DNA of 64,000 nucleotides from Candidatus Microthrix parvicella Bio17-1 (lineage in GTDB: Bacteria > Actinomycetota > Acidimicrobiia > Acidimicrobiales > Microtrichaceae): NCBI RefSeq assembly GCF_000299415.1, contig NZ_AMPG01000003.1, positions 248,001 to 312,000 on the forward strand, given 5' to 3'. Made by a program: the position numbers and the translations under genes. How positions within the stretch are numbered: position 1 is the stretch's first letter; each line of letters starts with the position of its first letter. Below are positions 1 through 7,365 of this stretch, piece by piece. The notes beneath the pieces were generated by a model. That model was not told where the DNA came from. It made no database searches and saw only the letters and a list, made by a program, of their open reading frames with translations.

Positions 1-348
1 ATCCCCGTGAGCGACTTCCCCGGATTGTTCTCCCACCAGGCGCCCCAGCACGTGCGGGAGCGGTCGGTCGAACATGGCATTCTCGAAGGTAACGCCGAGC
101 GGGTCTACCGCGCGGTGTCGCCGCTGGCCATGCCCACGCTCGTGCCGTTTGAGAAGCGGTTCATCTTCGCCGGGTTGGGCGACCGCATGGCGGTGCCCAG
201 CCAAACCCAGGCGTTGTGGCATCACTGGGAGGAACCCACCATCAGTTGGTTCCCGGGTAACCACGTCGGTTACCTGTGGTCGAAGAAGGTGGCGGGTTTC
301 GTCGACGGCATCCTCGAGGATGTCACCCCGTCGCCGCTGGACGACTGA
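1..348 (+). CDS. alpha/beta hydrolase, C-terminal part (5' end outside window)
   Basis: The reading frame is open from base 1, so this is the last ~115 residues of a longer gene; the first in-window GTG (position 7) is probably internal. The segment GLGDRM carries a likely catalytic Asp and GNHVGY the catalytic His of a Ser-Asp-His hydrolase; the nucleophile elbow would lie upstream. The order Asp loop, about 30 residues, then His-Val-Gly-Tyr is usual for the end of an alpha/beta-hydrolase fold. It stops 21 bases before the next same-strand gene, so the two may be co-transcribed. Substrate unknown. Confidence 0.7.
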   Translation: MPVSDFPGLFSHQAPQHVRERSVEHGILEGNAERVYRAVSPLAMPTLVPFEKRFIFAGLGDRMAVPSQTQALWHHWEEPTISWFPGNHVGYLWSKKVAGFVDGILEDVTPSPLDD

Positions 349-369
349 CCTTTGGCGGTACGGTCGGGC

Positions 370-1440
370 ATGCCCCTGACCGCTGCGGCGCCAAGCCGTT
401 CATTTGCCAGCGACAACGCCGCCGGAGCCCACCCCGCCGTGATCGAGGCGGTGGTCGCCGCCAACGCGGGCCATGCCCTGGCCTACGGCGAGGACGCACA
501 CACCGCGCGTTGCGAGGCGGCGTTCAGCGAGCTCTTCGATGCCGACGTCGTCACGCGCCTGACGTTCAACGGCACCGGCGCCAACGTGGCGGCGCTGGCC
601 ACCCTGATGGCCTCGCTGCGCGGGCCGCACCACGCCGTGGTGTGCAGCAGTTGGGCCCACATCAACATCGATGAAACCGCTGCGCCCGAGCGCATCCTGG
701 GCACCAAACTCATCGACCTGCCCGCCGAAGATGCCAAGGTCACTCCCGCCCAGCTGCGGGTGGTCGGCGCCGATCTGGGGGCTGTGCACCATGCGCAACC
801 GGGGGTGCTCAGCATGACTCAGCCGACCGAGCTGGGCACCCTGTACACGGCGGCGGAGATCGCAGCGTTGTGCGACACCGCCCACGAGCTGGGCATGCTG
901 GTGCATCTTGACGGTGCCCGCATCGCCAACGCCACCGCGTCGTTGGGTGGAACCCGCGAGGCGCTGCGGTCCTTCACCCTCGACGCCGGGGTGGACGCCG
1001 TCTCGTTTGGCGGAACCAAAAACGGTCTGTTGGGCGCCGACGCTGTCGTGTTCCTCAACCGCGAGGCGGCCGTGGGGTCGGAGTACGTGCGCAAGCAGGT
1101 GACCCAGCTGCCGTCGAAGATGCGGTTCCTCGCAGCACAGTTCAACGCGGTGCTGGCAGACGATCTCTGGCTGTGTCTGGGCGAGCACTCCAACACCATG
1201 GCGCAGCTGTTGCACGATCGGGTGGCCGTCCTCCCTGGCGTCGAGGCCGGGCCATCGCCCGCTGTCAACAGCATCTATCCCGCTCTGCCGCCCTCCATCA
1301 TCAAGCCGCTTCAGGCCTGGAGCTTCTTCTGGGACTGGGATGTGACCAAACACCAGGTGCGATGGATGACCGCATGGGACACCACCATCGAGGATGTCGA
1401 GGCATTCGTCGCCGGGGTGGCGGAGCTTGCCGGGCGGTGA
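370..1440 (+). CDS. ltaE: low-specificity L-threonine aldolase (PLP-dependent)
   Basis: This 356-residue protein matches the beta-eliminating lyase/threonine aldolase family over its full length. The family cleaves L-threonine or L-allo-threonine to glycine and acetaldehyde in the cytoplasm. Visible landmarks are the N-terminal SDNAAGAHP block, the cofactor-ring Asp in HLDGARIANA and the PLP-binding Lys in SFGGTKNG. I chose ATG 370 because the protein then begins directly before the conserved N-terminal block. An in-frame TTG at 352 would add six residues. No clear ribosome-binding site precedes either start. The gene ends two bases before the stop of a convergent crotonase gene. Confidence 0.85.
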   Translation: MPLTAAAPSRSFASDNAAGAHPAVIEAVVAANAGHALAYGEDAHTARCEAAFSELFDADVVTRLTFNGTGANVAALATLMASLRGPHHAVVCSSWAHINIDETAAPERILGTKLIDLPAEDAKVTPAQLRVVGADLGAVHHAQPGVLSMTQPTELGTLYTAAEIAALCDTAHELGMLVHLDGARIANATASLGGTREALRSFTLDAGVDAVSFGGTKNGLLGADAVVFLNREAAVGSEYVRKQVTQLPSKMRFLAAQFNAVLADDLWLCLGEHSNTMAQLLHDRVAVLPGVEAGPSPAVNSIYPALPPSIIKPLQAWSFFWDWDVTKHQVRWMTAWDTTIEDVEAFVAGVAELAGR

Positions 1441-1441
1441 C

Positions 1442-2233
1442 TCAGGACCCGATCCAGGTGGGAGATCGCTTGTCGAGGAACGCTCCGATGCCTTCTGCGG
1501 CGTCGTTGGTTGCCAGGTTGTCCACCATCACGCGTGAGGTGTGCGCGTAAGCGTCGGCCAAGGGTAGGTCGCGCTGTTTCCAGTATGCGGCCTTGCCGAG
1601 GGCCACGGTCATGGGTGATTTGGAGGCGATGGTCCGCGCCAGCTCCTCGGTGGCATCTGCCAGCCGCGGGTCGGGAACGACCCGGTTGATCAGCCCGATG
1701 CGGTGGGCCTCGGTGGCATCGATCATGTCGCCGGTCAGCAACATTTCAAGGGCGTGCTTGGGAGCAACCGTGCGGGTAAGGGCAACCATCGGTGTCGAGC
1801 AGAACAGGCCGATGTTCACACCTGGGGTGGCGAAGCGGGACGACTCGCCTGCGACCGCCAGGTCGCAGCTGGCAACCAGCTGGCACCCGGCTGCGGTGGC
1901 CACGCCCGCCACCTGTGCGATCACCGGCCGGCGCAGGCGGGTGAGTTGCATCATCACGTTGGAGCAGCGGGCAAAGAGGCGTTCGCGAAACTCGGGTTCT
2001 TCGTTGGAACGAACCTCGCGCAGGTCGTGTCCGGCACAGAACGCAGGTCCGGCCCCGGTCAGCACCACCACGTGCACCGTGGGGTCGGCGTCCACCTCGT
2101 CGAGCCGGGCGGCGAGCGCATCCAGCATGGGCTCGGACAGGGCGTTGCGTGCTGCCGGCCGGTTCAGCGTCAGCGTGGCGACGTGGTCGAGGTCGGAGCG
2201 AAGTACCAGTGGTTGGTCGAGGCTGTCACCCAT
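1442..2233 (-). CDS. enoyl-CoA hydratase/isomerase family protein (ECHDC3-like)
   Basis: 263-residue crotonase-fold protein. The oxyanion-hole loops are present (FCAGHDL and GVATAAGCQLV). The stretch GLFCSTP replaces the usual glycine-rich active-site segment and is typical of the ECHDC3 branch of the family. By comparison with rat enoyl-CoA hydratase, the residue matching Glu144 is Gly (in ATPGVNIG), while a Glu164 equivalent is kept (in ALEML). Classical hydratase activity is therefore doubtful. It may act as an isomerase, hydrolase or accessory acyl-CoA protein. It is monocistronic, convergent with the aldolase gene, and 46 bases downstream of the GH5 gene on the same strand. Confidence 0.8.
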   Translation of the reverse strand: MGDSLDQPLVLRSDLDHVATLTLNRPAARNALSEPMLDALAARLDEVDADPTVHVVVLTGAGPAFCAGHDLREVRSNEEPEFRERLFARCSNVMMQLTRLRRPVIAQVAGVATAAGCQLVASCDLAVAGESSRFATPGVNIGLFCSTPMVALTRTVAPKHALEMLLTGDMIDATEAHRIGLINRVVPDPRLADATEELARTIASKSPMTVALGKAAYWKQRDLPLADAYAHTSRVMVDNLATNDAAEGIGAFLDKRSPTWIGS

Positions 2234-2279
2234 GGTTCGACCGTACCGTGCGGCCCGATCCCGGCGCGGCCGCCGGGGG

Positions 2280-4067
2280 TCAACCGGTAAAGCGGGGCGT
2301 CAGCGGAGCGGTGATGGGCCCGGTCGATATGACCGGGGCACCGGCCTCGTTCCCGGCCGTCGGCTGGTTGCCGTCCGTCGGCTGGTTGCCGGCCGATGGT
2401 GCCTTGCCGTTTGAAGGTGCATTGCCGTTTGATGGTGCATTGCCGTCCGATGGTGCATTGCCGTTTGATGGTGCATTGCCGTTCGAGGAGGGTTCGGCGG
2501 CAGGAGGCTCGTCGGTGGACGGCCCGGGGGTGGTGGGTGTTGCGGGCAGTTCAACCTCGGGGAAGTCCAGGCTGGGTGTCGGCGAGTCGGCCGGATAGAC
2601 GACCACCTTGGGCTCGGCGGTCGAGCCGTCGGCCACAACGGTCAGCGAAGCCGCATTTGGCTCCGAGGTCACCGTCGCCCCGACGGTCAGCACCTTGTAG
2701 CCCTTGGGGTAGGTGCGCGGGGCCACCTGAAACACGGTTTCGGTGTCGGCGGGAAACTGTGTGCCGTCTGGTCCGGTGGTGTCCCACGTGAAGCGCATCA
2801 CCCGCGTCGGCAGGTCGTAGTCCAGCCGGGTTGGGGTACCGCCAATAGCCAGCGGGTGGGGCCGCACCAGCGCATCGACGTTGTCGGCCTCGTGGTCGGA
2901 GGGCGGCGCCTTCAGGTCCTCGATGGTGTTCTCGTTGTAGGCCCAGTGCATCCAGGGGATCAACGCCCGGTCGAACTCCTTGATGTTCATGTCGGTGAAC
3001 TTCGGGTCGGGGTTGGCGCCAAACTCGGTGTTCAGCAGCGCACCGCCGGTTGTGGCCGACCAGGCTTCCGCCTTGTCCATCACCACCGGGACCTTGTCGT
3101 CAGACAGGGGGTACACGTGGAAGCTGAGACCGCTGTTGGCGTCGCCACCCGGCAAGGCGATGTTGGTGTCTGGCTCACCGAAGTTGAACAGCACCCAGGG
3201 CTCACCGAACACCAGCTGTTCGGCGCCGGCGTTGCGAATGGCACCGGTGATACGCGAGTAGTACGGGTCGAGTGAGGCCTTGTCCTGTGCGGGGCAGCCG
3301 GGGCCGCTCTCAATACACGGTCCGAAGTTGGTTCCAGGCCACGGCTCGTTGAGCAGGTCCCAACCCAAAATGGCGTCGCTGCTGGCCAGTCGCTGTGCCA
3401 TCACGTCGAACACGGTGGCCACCCGGTCCTGTAGAGGCACGTCACCCGGCCCCTTCTCGTTGGCCCAGAAGCTGTCGAATGCCACCTGAATTGCCGGGTT
3501 GGTCAGGTAGTACAACGGAAAGGGGGTACCGGTGTTCTCGGCGCCATGGGTGAGCGTCATCCATTCGGGAAACCCGTTGCTGCCCAACGAGGGGCCCCAG
3601 CCGTCCTGATGCAGGTCGATCAGCACCAGCAGGCCGTTGGCCTCCAGCAGCTCAACGGTTTCGACGAACGAGTCCACGTAGGCGGTGTCGATGACGCCTG
3701 GGGTTGGCATGACCGCACCGGCGTTGAAGCCCAGCCGAACCGCGTCAAACCCGTTGGCGGCCAACCACTGGGCGTCGTCTTCTTCGAAGCCATACCCCGC
3801 CGGGGTAAACAGGTTCTTGTCGACGAAGTTGGTGCCGTTCAACATGAGCACGCGCCCATCGGCGGTGGTCAGCCAACGCCCTTGGTGGCCAATCGGCCCC
3901 AACGATGCGGGCTGCACCTCGGGTGTGGCGGTCTCGGGTGTGGCGGCCGGAACGGTTGAAGGTGTGCTCTGAGCGCCGACCGAAGTGCCGCTGCTCAGCG
4001 AGAGCCCGGCGATGGCGACGGCTGCGATCAGCGCGGCAAACCAACGATGCCTGGTGTGTGTCTTCAT
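2280..4067 (-). CDS. secreted GH5 glycosidase, endoglycoceramidase-like
   Basis: 595 residues from ATG 4067, chosen because AGGAGGGG lies six bases upstream and a signal peptide begins at once (MKTHTRHRW, a hydrophobic core, then SVGAQ). Upstream ATG 4160 would bury the signal. The catalytic domain (about residues 60-450) has the GH5 acid/base in WDLLNEPWPG (Glu241) and the nucleophile in LLNTEFGAN (Glu348), plus DLHQDGWG. This combination is typical of subfamily 12 endoglycoceramidases, which release the glycan from glycosphingolipids. A beta-sandwich-like region follows, then a low-complexity tail of NGNAPS-type repeats. Likely secreted; substrate could be a bacterial or host glycolipid. 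Confidence 0.82.
   Translation of the reverse strand: MKTHTRHRWFAALIAAVAIAGLSLSSGTSVGAQSTPSTVPAATPETATPEVQPASLGPIGHQGRWLTTADGRVLMLNGTNFVDKNLFTPAGYGFEEDDAQWLAANGFDAVRLGFNAGAVMPTPGVIDTAYVDSFVETVELLEANGLLVLIDLHQDGWGPSLGSNGFPEWMTLTHGAENTGTPFPLYYLTNPAIQVAFDSFWANEKGPGDVPLQDRVATVFDVMAQRLASSDAILGWDLLNEPWPGTNFGPCIESGPGCPAQDKASLDPYYSRITGAIRNAGAEQLVFGEPWVLFNFGEPDTNIALPGGDANSGLSFHVYPLSDDKVPVVMDKAEAWSATTGGALLNTEFGANPDPKFTDMNIKEFDRALIPWMHWAYNENTIEDLKAPPSDHEADNVDALVRPHPLAIGGTPTRLDYDLPTRVMRFTWDTTGPDGTQFPADTETVFQVAPRTYPKGYKVLTVGATVTSEPNAASLTVVADGSTAEPKVVVYPADSPTPSLDFPEVELPATPTTPGPSTDEPPAAEPSSNGNAPSNGNAPSDGNAPSNGNAPSNGKAPSAGNQPTDGNQPTAGNEAGAPVISTGPITAPLTPRFTG
2360..2487 (-). repeat. in-frame short tandem repeats in GH5 tail
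   Basis: About five 18-bp units of the form GGTGCMTTGCCGTYYGAD (plus strand, 2398-2487) encode repeated NGNAPS hexapeptides. Two 18-19-bp units at 2360-2397 encode GNQPT-type copies. The repeats keep the frame of the GH5 gene and form a hydrophilic C-terminal tail. Unit number is likely to vary between strains by slippage. Confidence 0.8.
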
Positions 4068-4190
4068 GGGTGTGCCCCTCCTCGGAAGTGCGTCAGTGTC
4101 CCATGCCCTGTCGGCGTTGAACAGTTCTGCTGTGTGTGGCCGGCAGCCATCCGTCACCACAGCGTCCCCGCAGCCGGCCCCGGCTTGAGG

Positions 4191-5744
4191 TCAGCCTGCG
4201 ATGCGGTCGGGTTGGGCCTCGGCGATGAGGGCCTCCCGGTCGTCTTTCAGCACAAACTTGGCGTCGATGGCGGCATCGGCGGCCGTGGCGTAGTCGTCGT
4301 CGTAGGCCTTCGGGGAGTCGTACATCCTGGCCAGGTCGGCGGGCGGAATTGGCGTGGTCGAGCCCATCAGCATGCAGATGACGTTGGCCCCTTCAGCCGG
4401 CAGCCCGGACAGCACATCGACGGGTGCCTCCACTGCTGGGGTGCGGACGCCTCCGGTGACGTTGCCCACGTCGTCGTGCTTGTAGACGGGCTGGGCGCCC
4501 GAGCTGTCGACGTCCAGACGGGCGGCCTTGGGTGGGGCCTCACCGTTCTTGGCCCAGTCCTCCAGTTGGCGCAGCGCCGCCTTCAACACGAAGCTTTGTT
4601 GGCCGCGGTTGATCGGTTTGGGGCACTTCAGCAGTTCCTCGGTGGCACCCAACTGGTAGTAGTCGGCGTGGGCCGTTCCGGCGATCTCCCACAGACGGAA
4701 CTTGTCGTTGTCGTCCTGTCGGGAGGGGTAGGAATCCAGGATGCCCAGCACGTCGCTTTCGGTTTGCACCGTGATGACCGGCACCTCAAGATCGGTGCGA
4801 ATCGTGGTGGGCTGCCCGGCGATGGTGCCGGCGATGTCGATGCCCTCGCCCGGCTTGCCCAGCGGCGCCGCCGCGCCGCCACGGCTGTGGATGATGAACC
4901 CGTCAAACTCCTCGGTCAGCGGCTGCACCCCGTTGACGTAGGTGGTGAGGGCAAACGCCGACTGCGATTCACCAACAGCAAGCAGACGCTGCACGTCGAG
5001 GTCGCCCAGGGGGTTGGAGCCGCCCTCCTGGCGGAGTGCCCGTCCAACCTGGGTGTAGATGTCGTAGCTGAAGGCGTCGCCTGGATGTTTCAGGTCGCCG
5101 TATCGCGCCGGGTCGAATGCCTTCAGACCCTTGCCCGCGCCGGTGAACTCTGCGCCTGGGGCCTCGACGGCCACCGTGCCACCTTCGATGCCGATGTGTT
5201 GCGCCGACACACCCACCCACGCGTAGCCGTTGCGCACGATCTCGTCGGCCATGTAGGTGTAGTCGGGAGCCACATCGGCACCGGAACTCACGTTGTTCCA
5301 CTCGACCACCACCGTGCCGTTGAAGTTCGCTGGATCCTTGGGGCGACGAACCACCACCCGGGTGTTGTATTCGCCCGAGCCCTGTTCGATCAATTTGAAG
5401 GTGCCGTCGGCGGGGAGTTCGCCGTCGGACTTGTAGCCCGTGGCCGTGCCCGACACCGGGTACTCGCCCTCGGTGTACCCGGCCTCGGCCAAATCGGGAA
5501 GCTCGCCTGCAGCAAGCAGCGAAAGGCCGTTGCCGCCGGTCAACTCGTCGCCGAAGGTGCCTGCCGGGCCGTCGGGTCGCTTCGGGGCTTCTGTGGAGCC
5601 CGCCTCATCGCCACCGGTCGATGCGGCCGTTGTGCTGGTGGCGTCTTTTGGAGTGGCGTCGTCGCCACCCGAGTCGCCACCTCCGCAACCTGCGCTCATC
5701 ATGACCACTGCAAGCACCCCGATCCCGATCCCCATGCGCCTCAT
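4191..5744 (-). CDS. alpha/beta-hydrolase domain lipoprotein
   Basis: 517 residues from ATG 5744, preceded by GGGGGAG. A longer frame to 6593 only overlaps the metallophosphoesterase gene on the other strand. The N-terminus is a lipoprotein signal (MRRMGIG, hydrophobic run, MMSAGC lipobox), then a Gly/Asp/Thr/Ser-rich linker. The body resembles the large 'alpha/beta hydrolase domain' family (Abhydrolase_10-like), with a nucleophile elbow VGESQSA and a late His in EIAGTAHADY. Probably an extracellular, membrane-tethered esterase of unknown substrate. It lies just upstream of the GH5 gene on the same strand and diverges from the metallophosphoesterase gene. Confidence 0.75.
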   Translation of the reverse strand: MRRMGIGIGVLAVVMMSAGCGGGDSGGDDATPKDATSTTAASTGGDEAGSTEAPKRPDGPAGTFGDELTGGNGLSLLAAGELPDLAEAGYTEGEYPVSGTATGYKSDGELPADGTFKLIEQGSGEYNTRVVVRRPKDPANFNGTVVVEWNNVSSGADVAPDYTYMADEIVRNGYAWVGVSAQHIGIEGGTVAVEAPGAEFTGAGKGLKAFDPARYGDLKHPGDAFSYDIYTQVGRALRQEGGSNPLGDLDVQRLLAVGESQSAFALTTYVNGVQPLTEEFDGFIIHSRGGAAAPLGKPGEGIDIAGTIAGQPTTIRTDLEVPVITVQTESDVLGILDSYPSRQDDNDKFRLWEIAGTAHADYYQLGATEELLKCPKPINRGQQSFVLKAALRQLEDWAKNGEAPPKAARLDVDSSGAQPVYKHDDVGNVTGGVRTPAVEAPVDVLSGLPAEGANVICMLMGSTTPIPPADLARMYDSPKAYDDDYATAADAAIDAKFVLKDDREALIAEAQPDRIAG

Positions 5745-5870
5745 TGGCTCCCCCTTCTGGCAGATGTGCCGAGACACGATTCTGCCAGGCCGTGGGTGGC
5801 TGGTGTCAGATTGATCTTCGCCGCAACCGTCACCCCGCGGGCGGCCGTGGCACCGACGGTACGATCGGGC

Positions 5871-7346
5871 ATGGCCGATCCAGCCCCGCAGGCTCCCGCT
5901 GCGCCGTCGCGTCTGCGGTGGGTTCGGGCGGCGGTCACCGTGTGCGTGGTGGCGCTTGCGGTGCTGCTGCTGGCCCCGATGCTCGGCAGCTCCGATCACC
6001 CGGTGGGCCCCGGCTCGGTGTCGATTGGGTTCTGGCCCACCGCGCGCGGCCACACCACTCTGGGCCTTCCGCCGTTGGGACAGGCGAGCGCCCCCACCCA
6101 CCGGGGTCCGGTGGAGGTGCGCATGGAGCTGCGTTCCCTTGACGTGCCCCAGCTGATCGGCAGCGACGGGCGCGTCGACGCGTCGGCGCTGCGCTCCTCG
6201 ATCGAGGCCGATACCCGGGGTGCGCTGACCGCCGCCGTCGTGCGTTTCGGCCTGGTCGCCGCCTTGGTCGGAGCGGTCGCTGCGGCGGTATTGCCGTGGC
6301 GACGCAAGCGCACGGTGGTGCTGGGTGCTGTTGGCGGGGGTCTGCTGGCCGTGGTGCTTGCCGCTTCGGCGCTGCCCGGGTTCGACAGCCGGCGCTTTGA
6401 TGAGCTCACCTATGAGGGCCCAGTGGATGCCGGGCGCCAGATGATGGCGTCGATCTCCACCACCGAGGGGCCGTTGGACCGGCGGGTCAGCGCCCTGACC
6501 AATCGTCTGGCGGGCCTGTACTCGGCCACGCTCACCCAGTCGATCGCCGATTCGGAGGGCGAGGTGGTGATCCTGCACATCTCCGACCTGCACCTCAACC
6601 CCATCGGTGCCCAGCTGGCCCGTCGTCTGGCCACCTCATTCGATGTGGATGCGGTGGTCGACACGGGCGACACCACCTCGTTCGGCTCCAGCTTTGAGGG
6701 CGTCTACGCCGACGCGCTCGCCGACTTTCCGGTGCCGTACCTGTACGTCGCCGGCAACCACGACTCTCGCCCCAACCGGCGGGCCATCAAGGCCACGCCC
6801 GGCATCACGGCGCTCCACAACAGGGTCGTCGACGTGGAGGGGGTGAGGATCGCCGGCTTCGACGATCCGGTGATCACCACCGCCAACCCGGTACCCAAGG
6901 AGCAGCGCAAGGCCACCGAGTACGCCGCAGCGCCCGCGGTGGCCCAACTGTTGGAACGCGAGCAACCCGACGTGCTGGCCGTGCACAACCCGGTGATTCT
7001 GCGTGACCTGGTGGGCCAGGTGCCGTTGGCCATCGTTGGACATGGACACCGTTCACGGCTGGGCGCCCGCAACGGCACGGTGGTGTGGGAGGTTGGGTCC
7101 ACCGGCGCCACCGGGTTGGGCTCGCTGCTGGTGGAGAACGACCTGCCGGCCGGCGCCGCCCTACTGCGGTTCCGCGATGGCGAGTTGGTGGCCATCGACG
7201 ATCTGGAGGTGGTGGGCACCGCCGGCGACCTGCAGATCCGGCGTCGAATCATCACCGACGAGATTCGTCAGGGCGACAACGCCGACTTCATCGGCGACGA
7301 GGCGGACGAGGGCATCGGCCCCGCGGCCGACCCCGGCGATGGCTGA
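5871..7346 (+). CDS. membrane-anchored metallophosphoesterase
   Basis: 491 residues. The frame is open far upstream, but ATG 5871 is where actinobacterial membrane-protein sequence begins and the upstream part is antisense to the lipoprotein gene. One transmembrane helix lies near residues 18-37 and two more near 120-142 and 148-168. The C-terminal half is a calcineurin-like phosphoesterase with the metal-binding motifs in order: ISDLHLN (about 236), DTGDT, GNHD (about 295) and GHGH (about 390). The two-metal site is therefore complete. Substrate unknown; related membrane phosphoesterases act on phosphodiesters or lipid head groups. Convergent with the ABC permease gene across a hairpin. Confidence 0.8.
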   Translation: MADPAPQAPAAPSRLRWVRAAVTVCVVALAVLLLAPMLGSSDHPVGPGSVSIGFWPTARGHTTLGLPPLGQASAPTHRGPVEVRMELRSLDVPQLIGSDGRVDASALRSSIEADTRGALTAAVVRFGLVAALVGAVAAAVLPWRRKRTVVLGAVGGGLLAVVLAASALPGFDSRRFDELTYEGPVDAGRQMMASISTTEGPLDRRVSALTNRLAGLYSATLTQSIADSEGEVVILHISDLHLNPIGAQLARRLATSFDVDAVVDTGDTTSFGSSFEGVYADALADFPVPYLYVAGNHDSRPNRRAIKATPGITALHNRVVDVEGVRIAGFDDPVITTANPVPKEQRKATEYAAAPAVAQLLEREQPDVLAVHNPVILRDLVGQVPLAIVGHGHRSRLGARNGTVVWEVGSTGATGLGSLLVENDLPAGAALLRFRDGELVAIDDLEVVGTAGDLQIRRRIITDEIRQGDNADFIGDEADEGIGPAADPGDG

Positions 7347-7358
7347 CCGGGTCGGCCG
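7324..7358. terminator. candidate bidirectional hairpin terminator
   Basis: A perfect 10-bp inverted repeat, CGGCCGACCC (7324-7333) and GGGTCGGCCG (7349-7358), with a 15-base loop, spans the end of the metallophosphoesterase gene. It lies eight bases from the end of the convergent permease gene. There is no T-run on either side, so it may be a weak intrinsic or Rho-assisted terminator, or simply a stabilising stem. Confidence 0.5.
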
Positions 7359-7365
7359 AGGACAC

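Noticed and set aside
400-1353. 317-residue minus-strand open frame
   Set aside because: Shadow of the threonine aldolase gene; His/Gly/Arg-rich composition and no family features.
4047-5870. 600-residue N-terminal extension of the metallophosphoesterase frame
   Set aside because: It is antisense to the hydrolase lipoprotein gene, which has a signal peptide and ribosome site; ATG 5871 begins credible sequence.
5745-6593. 280-residue extension of the hydrolase lipoprotein frame
   Set aside because: It is antisense to the metallophosphoesterase gene and would bury the lipoprotein signal.
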